A stretch of 31,859 nucleotides of DNA from Saccoglossus kowalevskii (GCF_000003605.2 NW_003155752.1:9388-41246), one strand, 5' to 3'. Numbered from the stretch's first letter, positions 9,376 to 30,883 are shown. The notes: generated by a model from the sequence alone, not told the origin. Translations and numbers: made by a program.

Positions 9376-12300
9376 TTTAAATGACCGATTACCTTCATAC
9401 ATGGTTTGTACATGTGTATGGACATTGTCTTTTGCATAACAACATACCCTAGAAACCATGATCACGCCCGTGACAACCATGTGCAAATATGCCCTTTTAA
9501 GACTTAATGCTTACTTGAGGAGGTGTTTGATTCTCTAGTTCATTAATTGGCATCAATGTGTATGTATTAGTATGCATAAACATTATAACAAGCAAACCAT
9601 TATTGAAATTGATTTTCTGCTCGATTGATAACATCGACATTCATCACAGAAGAAATGTGGCAGTGTTTCCAGCAACCAAACCAACGCCCAATGAACAATA
9701 GCAGTTTTGACGAACATGAACTAATTAATAATTATAATATATAAAAGCAGCCCATAGCATCCAGTTCAAAATTATATATATACCATAGGTTCCTGACCAA
9801 TACATTTTCTTGACATTTTGTTAGTGTATTGTAGGTATATTCCTGGCCCAAGCCGGTCATTGCTGCTTGTAGCTATATTTAACTTTGTTGTTTGTTTCTC
9901 CTATACTATGTCGTACACACATAAAGTATTACAGTGTAATAATATCCGAGTCTTTGATATATGTCAGCTTTTATTAACGGATGAGGAGCAATAGGATCAT
10001 ATATATATGGACGGAAGAGCCAACATCGTTGGTTGTTGCTCAGGGGGAACATGTTAATTATACGTGATGAAATGACAGAAGATAGACGACACTGTGCCCT
10101 TCGGTGGATTGATGTACAAGGCACATGTAGTTGAGTGCCCCAAATGATAATAACATCCATGGAACGTATCGGCATATGGTGTCTACGTCCCAAACGTACA
10201 CTATTCAAAGATTTTCATTAGATGAAATGGTTATCACATGGAATTTTTGAACACGAGAATAAAAACACATTTAAAAGTACATTTGCATTTGTATTGGGCT
10301 ACTAAGCAACGTTATTTATTGATTTTATGGTTAACAATTCGGCATGTTCACATTCTATGGTTATTCAGTGTTTTTACCGAAATATCACAGCGATGTGATA
10401 TTAGTAACGCAACATGCTAAACACAAATCAGATTGATATGCTGATAGTATTTATAAAACTGTCAATCTATATATTTCCCCAAAAGAACAAAAAATCAACA
10501 TTATAACATTTCCCATACATACCTAACTTGCCACGACATGATGAATCTCATTTTGTTTTTCCAAATTGCCGACTGGCGGCCATTTTGAATTTGTTACAAT
10601 TGTTCTACCAATTTAGGAGATAGACTTTTACAGATTTTGTCCAAGAGGGACATAACAGATTGCATGTTTTCGTCATTTATTTCAGGATTAATATGAAATT
10701 TAACTGACAGTGATGTTTGCCAGAATTAATTTTCTGGCTTCCCATTCATGACTGATCACGTGATGTAAGGTATAAACTAAAATGATAGTGCGTCCATGTA
10801 TTATACAACGGTTGTTCTCTTGATTCCCGTCGGGCTATCATATGTATTGTCATCATATCCGTATTGCTGACGGCCTCAGATTTTTTTTCACGGCAGGAAA
10901 ACTGCGCGGATGTGGCACATATAGTTTCAGCATCATCATCATACCCCAATGTATTTTACAAATATTAATTAACATTTGCTCAATTTGTATTTATAGTACA
11001 TACTGGATAATAGGATTGAATGTTTGCTTAAATAGTCGTGACATTATTGTTACAAAGTTAATATTTTGTAAATAAACAACGCAAATTGTGAAATTCTGTT
11101 GATATGCATAACTACAATTAAACTTAAAGTTGGTATATACATACAGTTTTGACAATGGAAAATAATTTGTGGATTAACATAAAATTGAAAACGCAGTTTA
11201 TAGACTGGGTCGCTAGTTGCTAGTATATTCCATCATATATACACTCATCTAAATTGGGTACATGTCTTCTGCTTCATTGTCGTGATTCATTTGAACGCAC
11301 GGGCATACACGTAGGTACACAAGTTATTAATTGGATTCAACAAAAACAGGGACAGTCAATATTCAAAATTTAATATCCAGTAATTTGTTTTCATGCATGC
11401 ACTACACATACCAAGAAACTCAATCGTTACACGAATTATGTATTGAATATGTGGAACGACAAATGAAAGATGAATACATCTACTTTAGCCCAACGGCTTT
11501 GATTGCTATTACAATGTACGTAACTATATATAATATATTTTTGTGACTTTACCTTTAAATGTAATCTAAAAATCAATATTAAATTATCAATATGTTAGAT
11601 ACAAAATTCTTGCTGTTGTTATTGTTAAAGTATCGGCTGAGTCGATTACCGTCACACACCACCTACGTACATTGTAGGCTAAGCAACATGAAAGCCCAAA
11701 ACTCGTCTATTGGCGTTACAAGTATAACCTTGGATAATCCAACATTAATTGCACCACGAGTTATAATATGACGATGGAGGAATGGTCGTCATATTCAAGT
11801 ATGTACGAAATAAATATAAAAGATTTGATATCTATAGCACGTGTTACGCGTCCGCTAGATATCACAGGTTGGAATAGATACAAAGTGTCTGAATGAATCA
11901 GATACACATTTCAAACACATTTTCACGTGTATAGCTATCATAATCAAAGACATTGTTATAGGTGATATGAATGCCCAACGTTTATACAGATATACTGATA
12001 ACTGCATCAAATTTCTGAAAACATAACATTGTCGTAATTCAACATTCGGTCATCATCACACCGGATCGCGATAACGAATGGGACTTGACTTGACTGTACT
12101 ATTTAAATCGATCTACTCAACAGTGGAAAAGAAATGAGGGTTCAGCATATCTCGCCGATCCTTTTTGGCTTTTTGGGGAGTAAGGAGGTATGCAATTGAT
12201 AGGTGCATGTCTAGTGCCACATATGTTCACCATGTAGTTACAAATAAATAAGATTGACTGTGCCAGCGTAAGATTTTTTATAGATTAAATTTTAATTCCA

Positions 12301-12500
12301 TGATTATACATATAATTTCATATATATAGTATTTAAAATAATAGACCCATTTTACAAATCGATCAGGCGTGGAAAACTATTGAATATATATCTTAGTATA
12401 ATAGTGTATTTTAGTCGATTAGTATTCTTTCTTCTGTTTGAGATACAAAGTGCGGGCGAGAAAGAAAGCATGACTCAGTGTATGTTAATATGTTAAACTG
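9376..12500. other. Gene-free stretch upstream of the receptor gene
   Basis: AT-rich non-coding DNA with short chance open frames only. The longest from an ATG is 88 codons on the minus strand (within 9906-10208). It has no recognisable motif and is not called as a gene. Confidence 0.4.
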
Positions 12501-12528
12501 GCTTCTAGGCAACCGCGATGTTGTACAT

Positions 12529-12536
12529 TATAATAA
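12529..12536 (+). promoter_or_regulatory. Weak TATA-like box of the receptor gene
   Basis: TATAATAA lies 57 bp before the upstream ATG (12586) and 150 bp before the main ATG (12680), so a start site near 12560 would give a short 5' leader. A GGTTGCC half-site of the RFX X-box type lies on the minus strand at about 12508-12514. Both are weak matches. An upstream non-coding exon is equally possible. Confidence 0.2.
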
Positions 12537-12585
12537 GACATATAACTAGGCGTTGTAACTCTGACATTCGGTCATTCATAGGTTG

Positions 12586-12678
12586 ATGTCGTCGACGAAT
12601 AGCAGTAGTGGTCCTTGTTTCGATATCACGAACCAACCTTCCTGTCTAAGATTCATCGGTATATCGATCACTCGGTGA
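12586..12678 (+). CDS. Upstream ORF (30 codons) abutting the receptor start
   Basis: ATG at 12586, 30 codons, TGA at 12676-12678. It ends one base before the receptor ATG at 12680. The ATG context is poor (T at -3), whereas the receptor ATG has G at -3 and G at +4. The peptide starts MSSTNSSSG and contains an N-S-S glycosylation sequon and two cysteines, which resembles a receptor extracellular tail. Two readings are possible: a regulatory uORF permitting termination-reinitiation, or part of the true N-terminus displaced by a single-base error or hidden splice. Confidence 0.35.
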   Translation: MSSTNSSSGPCFDITNQPSCLRFIGISITR

Positions 12679-12679
12679 A

Positions 12680-22081
<9,402 letters not shown>

Positions 22082-22690
22082 ATTCGTAACCGGAAGAGTA
22101 TCTAGTATTTGAGCACCATAGTTCATTTTCGTGACCATCATCAAAAATATTAAAATCTTTAGCCAACGGAAAATTGTTCCAAACTAATAATACATATATA
22201 TGTTTAAGATGTACGGATCCATTTACTGGCAATTAGTACGACTTGAAGTGGTAATCATTCCCGAGTTGTTTCTTTCGTTTTATTTAATTCATATATGCAT
22301 GATTATATATTTATGTCTTTGTACCATGTCGTGAAGTATTATACAAATACATATACTTAATTTGGACTTATCCGCTGTTAACTGTTATTTAATGTGTTAT
22401 CGCCATAGTTGTACTTTATTATATTAATTGTAGGTTGAAATAGAACTATGACTTTGTTTCATTGTGATGTCTTGCATGTATATTTTCATGATATGTGGAT
22501 ATAATAACATTAGTTAAACATGATTTATTTTAGTTGTAGGGTTATTCCTTGCGTGTCATGAAACAAATCCAATCAACTTTTTGTGTTACAGTTGGAATTT
22601 TGTTGAAATACATAAACTATCAATTATCCTAATGTTGTACGTATTGATTCAAGTCATAACAAATAAAGCTAATATACATGTTAAAAGTTT
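22082..22690 (+). other. Probable 3' UTR of the receptor gene
   Basis: AT-rich sequence with several ATTTA motifs, running to just past the poly(A) signal at 22662. The length is inferred from that signal only. Confidence 0.5.
22662..22667 (+). terminator. Poly(A) signal AATAAA
   Basis: Canonical hexamer about 580 bp after the receptor stop, followed within 30 bases by a TG/T-rich stretch (GTTTGTTATATTTG) that can serve as the downstream element. Confidence 0.55.
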
Positions 22691-22996
22691 GTTATATTTG
22701 CAATTTGCAACAGCGTATAATAACACATATTGACATTTGTTTCCACCGCAAATTAAATAATGCTGAACAATTGTGATATATACCAATATCTAACAACAGA
22801 GCGATTGTCATACACTTCTGCATTATTACTAGATGTAATAGTTCATCAAATTTCATGAATTTAAGCAAGACTGTGTATAACTAAGACGAAAATGTACAGC
22901 TTAACAGCCGTCTTTGAGAGACTCGCTGCAAAATAAGTCTTGCAGTTGATTTAAGGTGGTTTCAAGTTTGAACTTTAAAACAAACCGTAGACCTTG

Positions 22997-23395
22997 TCTT
23001 GATGTTTCATTAATTGTAATGTGATGGCCAGTTGCTCAATACAACTACTATACCCACATTAAATCAATTACAATAATTATCATATTTGCATATGGCGGGA
23101 AGGCATGGTCAATCCAAGTGCTTTGCAACTGCGATCTTGTAAAACAGTTTTAGGTCGTCAGTCGGTCATCTCGTGATCGGTTCGTAGTTGTCTGACCACA
23201 AAAAACTCCAGGCGTAGCCGTGAAGCCCGGCCGTGAAGCTGTCACCCAGCAATCAGTGTATGTCAACATATTGTACTATATCCACCGATTGAAACATTCA
23301 CAATATATGATAAACTACACCGTCAACCAAGAATGAATTCCTTCAAGCGAGCACTAACAAAAGCTCTTACAGCTTTGTGACAAAATTCTGAAAAT
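22997..23395 (+). repeat. Dispersed repeat, copy 2
   Basis: Direct homologue of 8934-9375. It has a 13-bp internal duplication around the CCGTGAAGC motif (23216-23238) that copy 1 lacks, and it lacks copy 1's CGT/GTC patch. The copies flank the receptor gene on both sides. Confidence 0.75.
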
Positions 23396-23627
23396 TACTT
23401 TCAAAGACAGCATTACGCACGAAAAGATCACAGTCTGTTCAAGAGATATTGAAAAAGAGAGAACGGAAGCAAAATTGAAAAGAAAGTTGAGGATTCTGCG
23501 GAAGGATTTTGAAAAAAAAATGATTGACAACAATAGTAGTGACCGAAGTGACAGTTTTGTGATATGTTCCCCATCATGTCTTCAAAACATCTTTGTTCAC
23601 CAATTATTGTCTCGTATCAGTGTCTAG
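23358..23627 (+). CDS. Unrecognised charged open frame, possible exon or repeat protein relic
   Basis: Open for 89 codons between stops with no early ATG, beginning inside the end of dispersed repeat copy 2. The middle is strongly charged and helix-prone (IEKERTEAKLKRKL, then RILRKDFEKKM), like a coiled coil, followed by a Ser/Asp stretch (NNSSDRSDS). No family recognised. It could be a fragment of the repeat's own protein or chance. Confidence 0.2.
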   Translation, partial: QKLLQLCDKILKITFKDSITHEKITVCSRDIEKERTEAKLKRKLRILRKDFEKKMIDNNSSDRSDSFVICSPSCLQNIFVHQLLSRISV

Positions 23628-25120
23628 TGAAGTCTCACTACTGTTGCCGAGTTTCCGCTCAACAGTTCAAAACAAACTATACTAAATATAAAATTGAACC
23701 GATTGTTTTTGCCCACTCCAGGTCGATTTAAGACACCAATCCGATGACTCCGTCGGAATTTGTTCAGTAAATACAGAAAAACTCCAAGGAGAAATAACAC
23801 GTTGAAGTCCGCTGTGTTGGACACTTCCACAGTCGGCTGACGTACACGAGGCAATCAAATAAATGCGATTAATCATCCGATAGATATTTGGGGTAACATT
23901 AAGCTAACCGCTAACACAATTTGGACGAATTCGACGTTTTTGTTTGCGAATATCGCTTGCATACAAACACCTAATTGCACGAAGAACGTAGAACAGTTTC
24001 GGTATTTGAAACCGAAATAGGTGTTTTGCAAGTCATTCGGTTATTCCAAAGTAACGTTCTTTCTATCTTACTAAGCCTGGTAAGCTGTATTCCATGACTT
24101 GAAATTATGGTTTTTGATACAACGAACACAAACATTGCTAGATGCTTCTGAGCTATGCAAACAGATTAGTGATTTTAGATATCACCTTTATCTTGTTCGA
24201 TATGGGACTCATAGCAACGTAAACAACGCGTGTAAAATACATAGTTTACATGAAATTCGAGCACTCGCTGGGAGACGAGCACGCCCTTTAATATAAGGAG
24301 ATTATATTGACTTAACGGAAAAAAATGTATGCTGCATTCAAATTACCTGTGTTATTGTCTTTTGAATAGCTAAATAAGTCACTTTATCTCTTTATTCAAG
24401 CTCAGATATCCTTTGCTTTACTGGCATTAATTAATTGTAGATGTTTATGTGATGCTTTCTAGGGATAGAAAACCTGATAACAGCAAACAGACACAATACA
24501 CTGTATGTGTGTGTGTTAAGAATACTTCTTACATTTCGGAAAACTATGCTAATTTCACAAAATCAGTCCTTGTGTAATTGTGCCATTAAGTCTAGGCCCA
24601 GTTGAAAAAATATGGTTATTTCTGATGCCAAATTGGAAAACATAAATGTCTGACATAAACAACCTATGGACATTGTATCCATATTTTAATTAGATCGTTG
24701 ATTTTATATGGAAATACTGCACTAGAAAAACAGAGTATTGTTCAAGAATGCCAGGGTGTGATATAAAAACAATTGAGTGCCGCAATGTATTAGTCTACTA
24801 CTTGTCAGCCTATCAACTTGACAGAAAACATTTCATTATTTTTTTTCTTTCAAATTCCTGGTTAGTACCCTGCCTCACTAACAATGTAATATTCTAATAT
24901 ACACTGCCTGTGCCAAGAAAGAAATCAGATAATTTTTTTTATAATAGATTATTCCCTACAGTTAAATCCCACATAGGCGATTATTCCTCATCATTTTCTC
25001 GACAAGGCCTTCTTAGACTAATCCACGTAAATCTCCATAGTAACAATAATATGTACAACCTTGGAGAATGTCAAATGAATATGCACGCACGTGTTACAAC
25101 CTGTGGCGACACATGGTAAC
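23628..25120. other. Gene-free stretch
   Basis: No supported gene. Around 23624-23876 the minus strand is open in two frames over 60-plus codons and has more CpG than its surroundings, but shows nothing recognisable. A small hairpin, TTTCGG...CCGAAA, lies near 23998-24018. Confidence 0.4.
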
Positions 25121-25122
25121 GC

Positions 25123-25173
25123 ACGTAGGAAAATGAGTACATGATGTCACAACGTAGGAAAATGAGGACATGA
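25123..25173 (+). repeat. Two-copy direct repeat, 29-bp spacing
   Basis: GTAGGAAAATGAGTACATGA is repeated 29 bp later as GTAGGAAAATGAGGACATGA. Confidence 0.8.
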
Positions 25174-25814
25174 CTAAAACAGGACGACATAATAATTTAG
25201 CAGTCAAATACAAGGGTAGTCTCAAACCTGCAAATATTCATTTATTTTTTTTTTTATTTTTTTTTTTCAATAAAAATCATGGGAGTGCGTAAATGGCGAA
25301 ACCCGTGTTCACGCGAAAACTGGATTACCGCGAAATAAACAAGAATTTGCTTACTCTTGCAATTCGTCTGATTCGTTCAGGCTCGTGATTATTCGGGTTC
25401 ACTTACTGAATTCCACTAATCCGGGGAAACTTACTCGAAAATGTAAGATTAACTGCAACCTTTTTGTCTATTCCTCAGTGAAGAATTCAGAGATCCATCA
25501 AAGAACATTCCCGGTCTTCTAATTTTTAACTCCCGCGTGCGAAGCACACAATGGGAGTCTTTGCAGTTATTTTGTGAGTCTAAGCATTGGTGATGTTGTG
25601 ACAACTCACAAAGTGACGACATACGTAATGAGTGGCGACTCTCACTATTTTCACAATTTATATTAATAGTTAATCCAATTTAAGTCAAGTTTGCGTAGCT
25701 TAGGTTTAATAAGTTTAATTCAGTGCGGTGTTATAAGTATTCCAGCTAGATTTTTATTGGCCTACTTTATTAATTTTTATGTGCTGATGTGTTGGGTGCC
25801 ATTTTTTCAGCAAT
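25174..25814. other. Gene-free stretch with a T-run
   Basis: Contains a nearly pure T tract at 25241-25268 (A tract on the minus strand) and the hairpin at 25529. It lies downstream of the minus-strand pseudogene, so the A tract could be an old tail of that copy. This is not proven. Confidence 0.4.
25529..25558. repeat. Short hairpin
   Basis: ACTCCC and GGGAGT arms enclose a second small palindrome, GTGCGAAGCAC, giving a 30-base stem-loop with an internal mismatch. It is CpG-containing in an AT-rich setting and resembles palindromes found in dispersed repeats. Confidence 0.55.
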
Positions 25815-28800
25815 GTCTTGGGCCGCCATTTTTAATTTCAAAATGAGTGCCGTTAAATGCATGGAGGCCCAGTAGTCCTTTACTGTTCTCACTACCAACT
25901 GCTGAACAGCTTGCACGTATTAAGACAAGGAACACACCTGTATCTGGTGAATACACATCTACATCGCACTCTTGGGTGCATCTGGCACATGCATCGGAAT
26001 CAATGTGTCAGCCTCTTCATGTGGGTGCTCCCCAATATTGGGATCAAAGGCATCTGGTTTGTTGGAATACGTTGAGGTTTCATACACAACAACTAAAGTC
26101 TTGCTGCTATCTGCATATTCATGGAGTAGAGCTTTCCCCAAGTACTCTGTTAGTTTGGATTTTGTTTCAACGTGAGACAGCAGGGTTTTCAGTGGTACTA
26201 ATTTGATATTGGTTGAATTCTTGATGTCAAACTTGACCGCGTCAACACCGGTAGACATTTTGCCTCGTGTCTGAGCTTTCAGAGAGTTGTTTATATATCT
26301 ATCAAAAATAACTTTTTCTTCTTCATACTCAGAAATTATTCTATGAATTCTTCGAACAAAGGCTTTTGCAAAGTCATGGCAATTCAACATCGACGGACGT
26401 TTCTTGATAGCTTGGACAACTGCATCGCATTGATAATGCACACATTGTATCAACCATCCACTCTCTTTGGTACATTGTGCAAGACCCTTCTAAAATCACT
26501 TGATGGTACCATTTTATATGCTTCAATAGCATGGTCAAAAGCACTCTTGCCAGCTGGTGATGAGAAGAAGCTCGTCTGATGAGAAAGGTGTCCTGGAGAT
26601 AACAGAAAATTCATATTTTCATACTATGGCGTGACTGCTGAACCACAAGAAATCTTGTCAATAGTTTTTGATCCTCTCTTAACTTAACAAGTTTATTACC
26701 TTATCTTCTTCTGACATGTTCTAAATGTCTTCAGCTTAGTTTTTATTTTCATTGGATCCCAAATTGACTTCTCTGCTTTAGATGCAACCAATCTCTCAGA
26801 CACAAACTCATCAAACTATTGATACCCTTGGCAGTTTCCGGAACCTCCTTATTAGATGCCATATTCATAACCTTTATTGTCTTACACGAAAAGGGGTTTC
26901 CACCACAGTGTTTGATAATGCCCTCCTTGATTGTGGCTGAATTGTTAAACATGCGAAGTGATACTAAACCACTCAGTTGATAATGTTCATTAGTTTTAGC
27001 ATGGTCACCATCAGTGCCATAACCCTCCTGAATAAGACTGATTAGGGGCAATTAAGAAGAATATATCAAGTGCATCTTCATTTTGTGTAATTCCAGTAGT
27101 TCTCTGATATGTTGTTACAGTGTCTGATCAAGATTTGTGAATGAAATATCCGATTTGATCACCATAAAATCGCCACTTTTCAAAGCATTCCATGTTTCTT
27201 GATCAGTGATCCAAATCAATTTCCTTTGTGCAAGATATACTGGCACAAGTCGGACATACTTGTAGAGATCATGAGCAAAGTACTACCAGACTTGCTCCTC
27301 AATACCACCAAGATGAAGCTCCCACTCTCCCTGACTGCTTGCTTGAATCAAGTAAAGTATACTCTCTACCTGCTTCATATACCTCTCGAGAAACTGTGCC
27401 CTCTCTCTAAAGTGTAGAATAGAACTTGTCTCTGAAGATAGCATATACTTCTTTGAAAATGTATTTTATCATGTCTCATGTGAAGCTTATTGCGAAGTTG
27501 TTGGCATTTCAGGGTCATAGTTTCTATGTTACGTTGCTGTGAAGATGCTTCAAAAAGAAGGTCATAGCAGGCCATTATATGTGATAATCTACACCCCACT
27601 TAAACCCCTTTCCAGTGAACATTTTGCGAATTGTCAATGGAGAATAAAGACCTGCTTCAATGTTGATGGAATCAAAGCCACTGCCTTCAAGATACTTTCC
27701 TGTGGCGTGAATTTAAGCAAAAAAAGCCTGAAGCTCACCAGCTCTTACAATTCAAATATGTTATAACATTTTATGATGGTACCCACAACAAAAGCTGACA
27801 TCCCTTGGGCAAGACACATAACTGTATAAAGTGCACTATAATTAGTTGGAGACCTTAACAATGAAGCAATAATTGCACTCTTTGTCTTCTGGTGATCCTG
27901 TTGCTGTTGTGCTGAGTTTGTAGCAGCCCAAGTTGGCATGATTTCCGATTTAACACAAGATTGTGTTACATGGTGCCCAGAGTCATCTAGAACTAGAGAT
28001 TGCTCACCAGGATTAACAATGCCAAGTACCTGCAACCCCATCTCTATGAGCAAAGGATGCCATAAGCCAAGCCCTGACATACATCTCATATTTTTTAACA
28101 ACATGATCATATGAGTAATATTCAAACTCACAGTCCACTGTTATTGGTTTGGCTGCAATTGATGGAGGATTTCTGATATTTGTGTTGATATCCACTGGAG
28201 CAATGTTATCAGGAATACAGACATGATACACATAATTTCATATGTTTTGTCCTAGTTTTGATTGATTACCAGCATTGTACCATGAAGAGTATTCTGAAAA
28301 ACTGCAGTGTTCTATAGAAAGTCAATATTATCTATTAAATAGACTTGCTTTTAATTACAAAAGATGGCAAACAGAACCCATCAGTTGACTCCATTCGTTC
28401 AGAAACTCCACAAGCAATACGCTTTTCTATGTTGACAATCTTGTCATAACCAGATCCAATTTGTAGCTAGGAAAGAACATTCACAAGATCCTTAATTCTA
28501 GTATTTTTTGTGAATCATGAGTGCTAATCCAATCGAAAGTGGTGTTTCAGTTTGGATTCTGAATCCAGTGTCTGATACAGGTTGATAGGAGTTCTGTCGG
28601 TCTGTTTTGAAGTTATACAGTATCTGCTGTGACTTTTTAGAAGCTTCATCACGTTTTCCTTTTAAATATTTGTTTTTAGTTCCAATAAGGAACAATCTGA
28701 TGAAGGAGGTCAGCAGAGGTGGATATTAACATTTCGTCAGCGATTCAGATCCTGTAAACGTCCAGTGGTAACATGTTGTGACATCATCTCCATCATTCTG

Positions 28801-29545
28801 GTGCTCTCGGGGGTCACTGACTGACAGTCCAAGTAGCTTCTCACTTACTAATTGCTCACTTTCATATGCCCGATGTGATTTAACAAATGTAGCATCTTCA
28901 ATGTGTTCACATATAATACTTTTCAGATGTTTTTTTATGATGGCTAGAACCTGGATCCACATCGTTTTCATACAGTAAGGAGACATATTCTTCATTGATA
29001 TCATTCATTGTTATAATCCTGAAATCAAAGAGCACTTGATGGCATTTAAGATCATCAGCAATATATTTCCTAGGTTTCGACCACGACTGCATATCACAAT
29101 TTTACATGGCATGCTGTATTTTTCGTTCATGCTCAATTTCTGTGATACATTAAATCAAATCAAATGCAGCACAGTCAAAAGACTGATTTACATAGGCTGG
29201 AGCTATTCTAATCTTATCGTCTGCTATGTTTGATTTAATGAACATTAACCTGCTTCCCATTGCCTCACTTTCAGCTCGACGGAGTTCACCACTTCTTGGT
29301 TTAGAGCATTGGAACACACATATCCTTTTGTTTGAAGCACTGGCAGGTCTTTTATTCGAGATGCTGTCTGCATGATGGTGAATGTGGTTTTGAAGGGCGT
29401 CCTTTCTTTGGAGGTACTACTGACTTTGACGATGATGAAGCTTCTATAAATCTCGTTTCGGCCCTTTTTAACTTCTCATTATGTACAATGTTTTGTAGCA
29501 TCCAGAATGATATATTGACTCAAAATATGCTATCCTGTCACAGAA
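25815..29545 (-). pseudogene. Long intronless pseudogene of an uncharacterised multi-copy family (AT-hook-like, Cys/His, PIN-like C-terminus)
   Basis: Minus-strand fragments in shifting frames line up over 3.7 kb as one protein. In order: YHSGCYKTLYI (about 29500); AT-hook-like PPKKGRPSK (about 29400); ICVFQCSKPRSGELRRAES (about 29310); KYIADDLKCH (29045); HLKSIICEHIEDATF (28910); PLSIGLALMIHKK (28510); IEKRIACGVSE (28415); IDNIDFL, stop, then FQNTLHGT (28320); PTWAATNS (27930); WELHLGGIEE (27315) and PVYLAQRKLIW (27235); RMFNNSATI (26945); IFDRYINNSLKAQTRGK (26290); HEEADTL (26008); and, after a frameshift, VYSPDTGVFLVL (25940) and LLGLHAFNGTH (25860). From memory this order is that of a large family of hypothetical proteins repeated many times in cnidarian, mollusc and deuterostome genomes. 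The EEADT...SPDTDVF tail resembles PIN-like metal-binding folds, and here the second Asp of SPDTD is Gly. No introns are seen. It is clearly dead: many stops and frameshifts. Function unknown. Confidence 0.65.
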
Positions 29546-29569
29546 GGGTGAAATGTTTGTTTCCGCCAA

Positions 29570-29672
29570 ATGATGCACGTTCATTTACATAGTCTCTTTT
29601 CCAGGTTCTCCCTAGATGGCTTTAGCGGTAATGGTGTTGCTCCGCCAACATTTAGGCATATGATGCACGTTC
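29570..29672 (+). repeat. 13-bp direct repeat flanking a 77-bp spacer
   Basis: ATGATGCACGTTC occurs at 29570-29582 and 29660-29672, both preceded nearby by CCGCCAA. The second copy abuts the left inverted repeat of the 29673-29929 element, and the first lies at the N-terminal edge of the pseudogene. Confidence 0.8.
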
Positions 29673-29929
29673 GTTAGTATGTGGTAAGTCATGTAACAAA
29701 AATCCCACGGAAATCTCGTATTGTAAGATGCGATAGTTGGAACATAAAGTAGACGAACGATCTTGGCGATTATCATAAGACCACATTATATACTAAAATC
29801 TATGGTCTAAATGTTGCACTAAAATATAGACCTTGTTTTGGTTACAGAAACAACATTTTATGGAATGAAAAATTCGATCGAGACGAGATTTTAGTGGAAT
29901 CGTTGCTTCATGACTTACCACATACTAAC
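29673..29929. mobile_element. Small non-coding element with terminal inverted repeats (MITE-like)
   Basis: The first and last 21 bases are perfect inverted repeats, starting GTTAGTATGTGG. Weaker complementarity continues inward to about 51 bp (for example AATCTCGT on the left against ACGAGATT on the right). The total is 257 bp with no coding capacity. I see no clean target-site duplication (flanks CGTTC and CTATG). It could be a MITE, a solo palindromic part of a larger DNA transposon, or a hairpin-forming repeat. Confidence 0.6.
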
Positions 29930-30883
29930 CTATGGACCTTGATAACCCCTGGTTATCTAAATCTGCTAAAACCTACAAGAATTTTTTTAAAAAAAGCTAG
30001 CATCCCCAAAATTGCCGCCAATTATATCATTACGAAATGAAAATATAATTTTATGAAGGTTCCCTATCATCAAAATATAGCAATTTCAAATATAAAATAG
30101 TTCTCAGGAGTCAGTAATAAAGAAATTTCCAAAAAATATGCTAAAAATGGCGGCCATTTTGAAATCCAAAAATGCGACCATCTAATGAGTTTTGGGTCAA
30201 TACATCCATACTAAATACCTAGTTTGCATACTAATTTTCTTTTCAGCTTCCCACGATTTTTTTTTAAGATTAATCATCACATGAAATTTGGTGCATGTGT
30301 GCCCTGAAACAACACACAGATCTTTAATTTGTGCATAATAATTGATTAATTTGCATAATAATTCATCTGGCTCATTGGGGTGATCCACAGCCATGATTAG
30401 TTTAATGTTCAAAAACATGCATATTGATTATTTAATCATGATTATTATTAGCCCATTTTTTTATCTCAAAAATCAGATTTTAATTGAATTCGTCATAGAG
30501 GTGCTCTGAAATTACCACAAATGTGAAATCAAATGTATTTTCAGTAAGTACTATACATTTCAATAATGTGGAAACCATTGTTTTCATGTTGTAAATGTAC
30601 ATATTACACAGCAGATGCATATTAGTTGTCAAGCTTCTTGTTGAAAGGCGAATCTTAAATTTTGAATTACATTTGATGTGTCTTCGTTTTGCTCAGCACT
30701 TTTTCTTAGTTTTCTTTAATTTCATAAAAAAATCAAAAAGTTTGACAAAATCACATATCCAGCATCAGCACTATCAACATTATTTATCCTAATGTTCATA
30801 CTTTCCAACAGTTGAATTGTGCAAGATCTGCCACTCAAATAATCTAAGTTGACAGTCGACTATTTAATTTATTTCATCATGTA
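29930..30883. other. Non-coding, repeat-like stretch
   Basis: No gene. A near-palindrome AAAATGGCGGCCATTTT lies at 30144-30160 and TTTGTGCATAATAATT / TTTGCATAATAATT is repeated near 30329-30364. The texture suggests old dispersed repeat DNA. Confidence 0.4.

Noticed and set aside
9906-10208. 100-codon minus-strand open frame (88 codons from an ATG)
   Set aside because: No recognisable motif, no splice or promoter context and mixed composition; length alone is not convincing in one frame of non-coding DNA.
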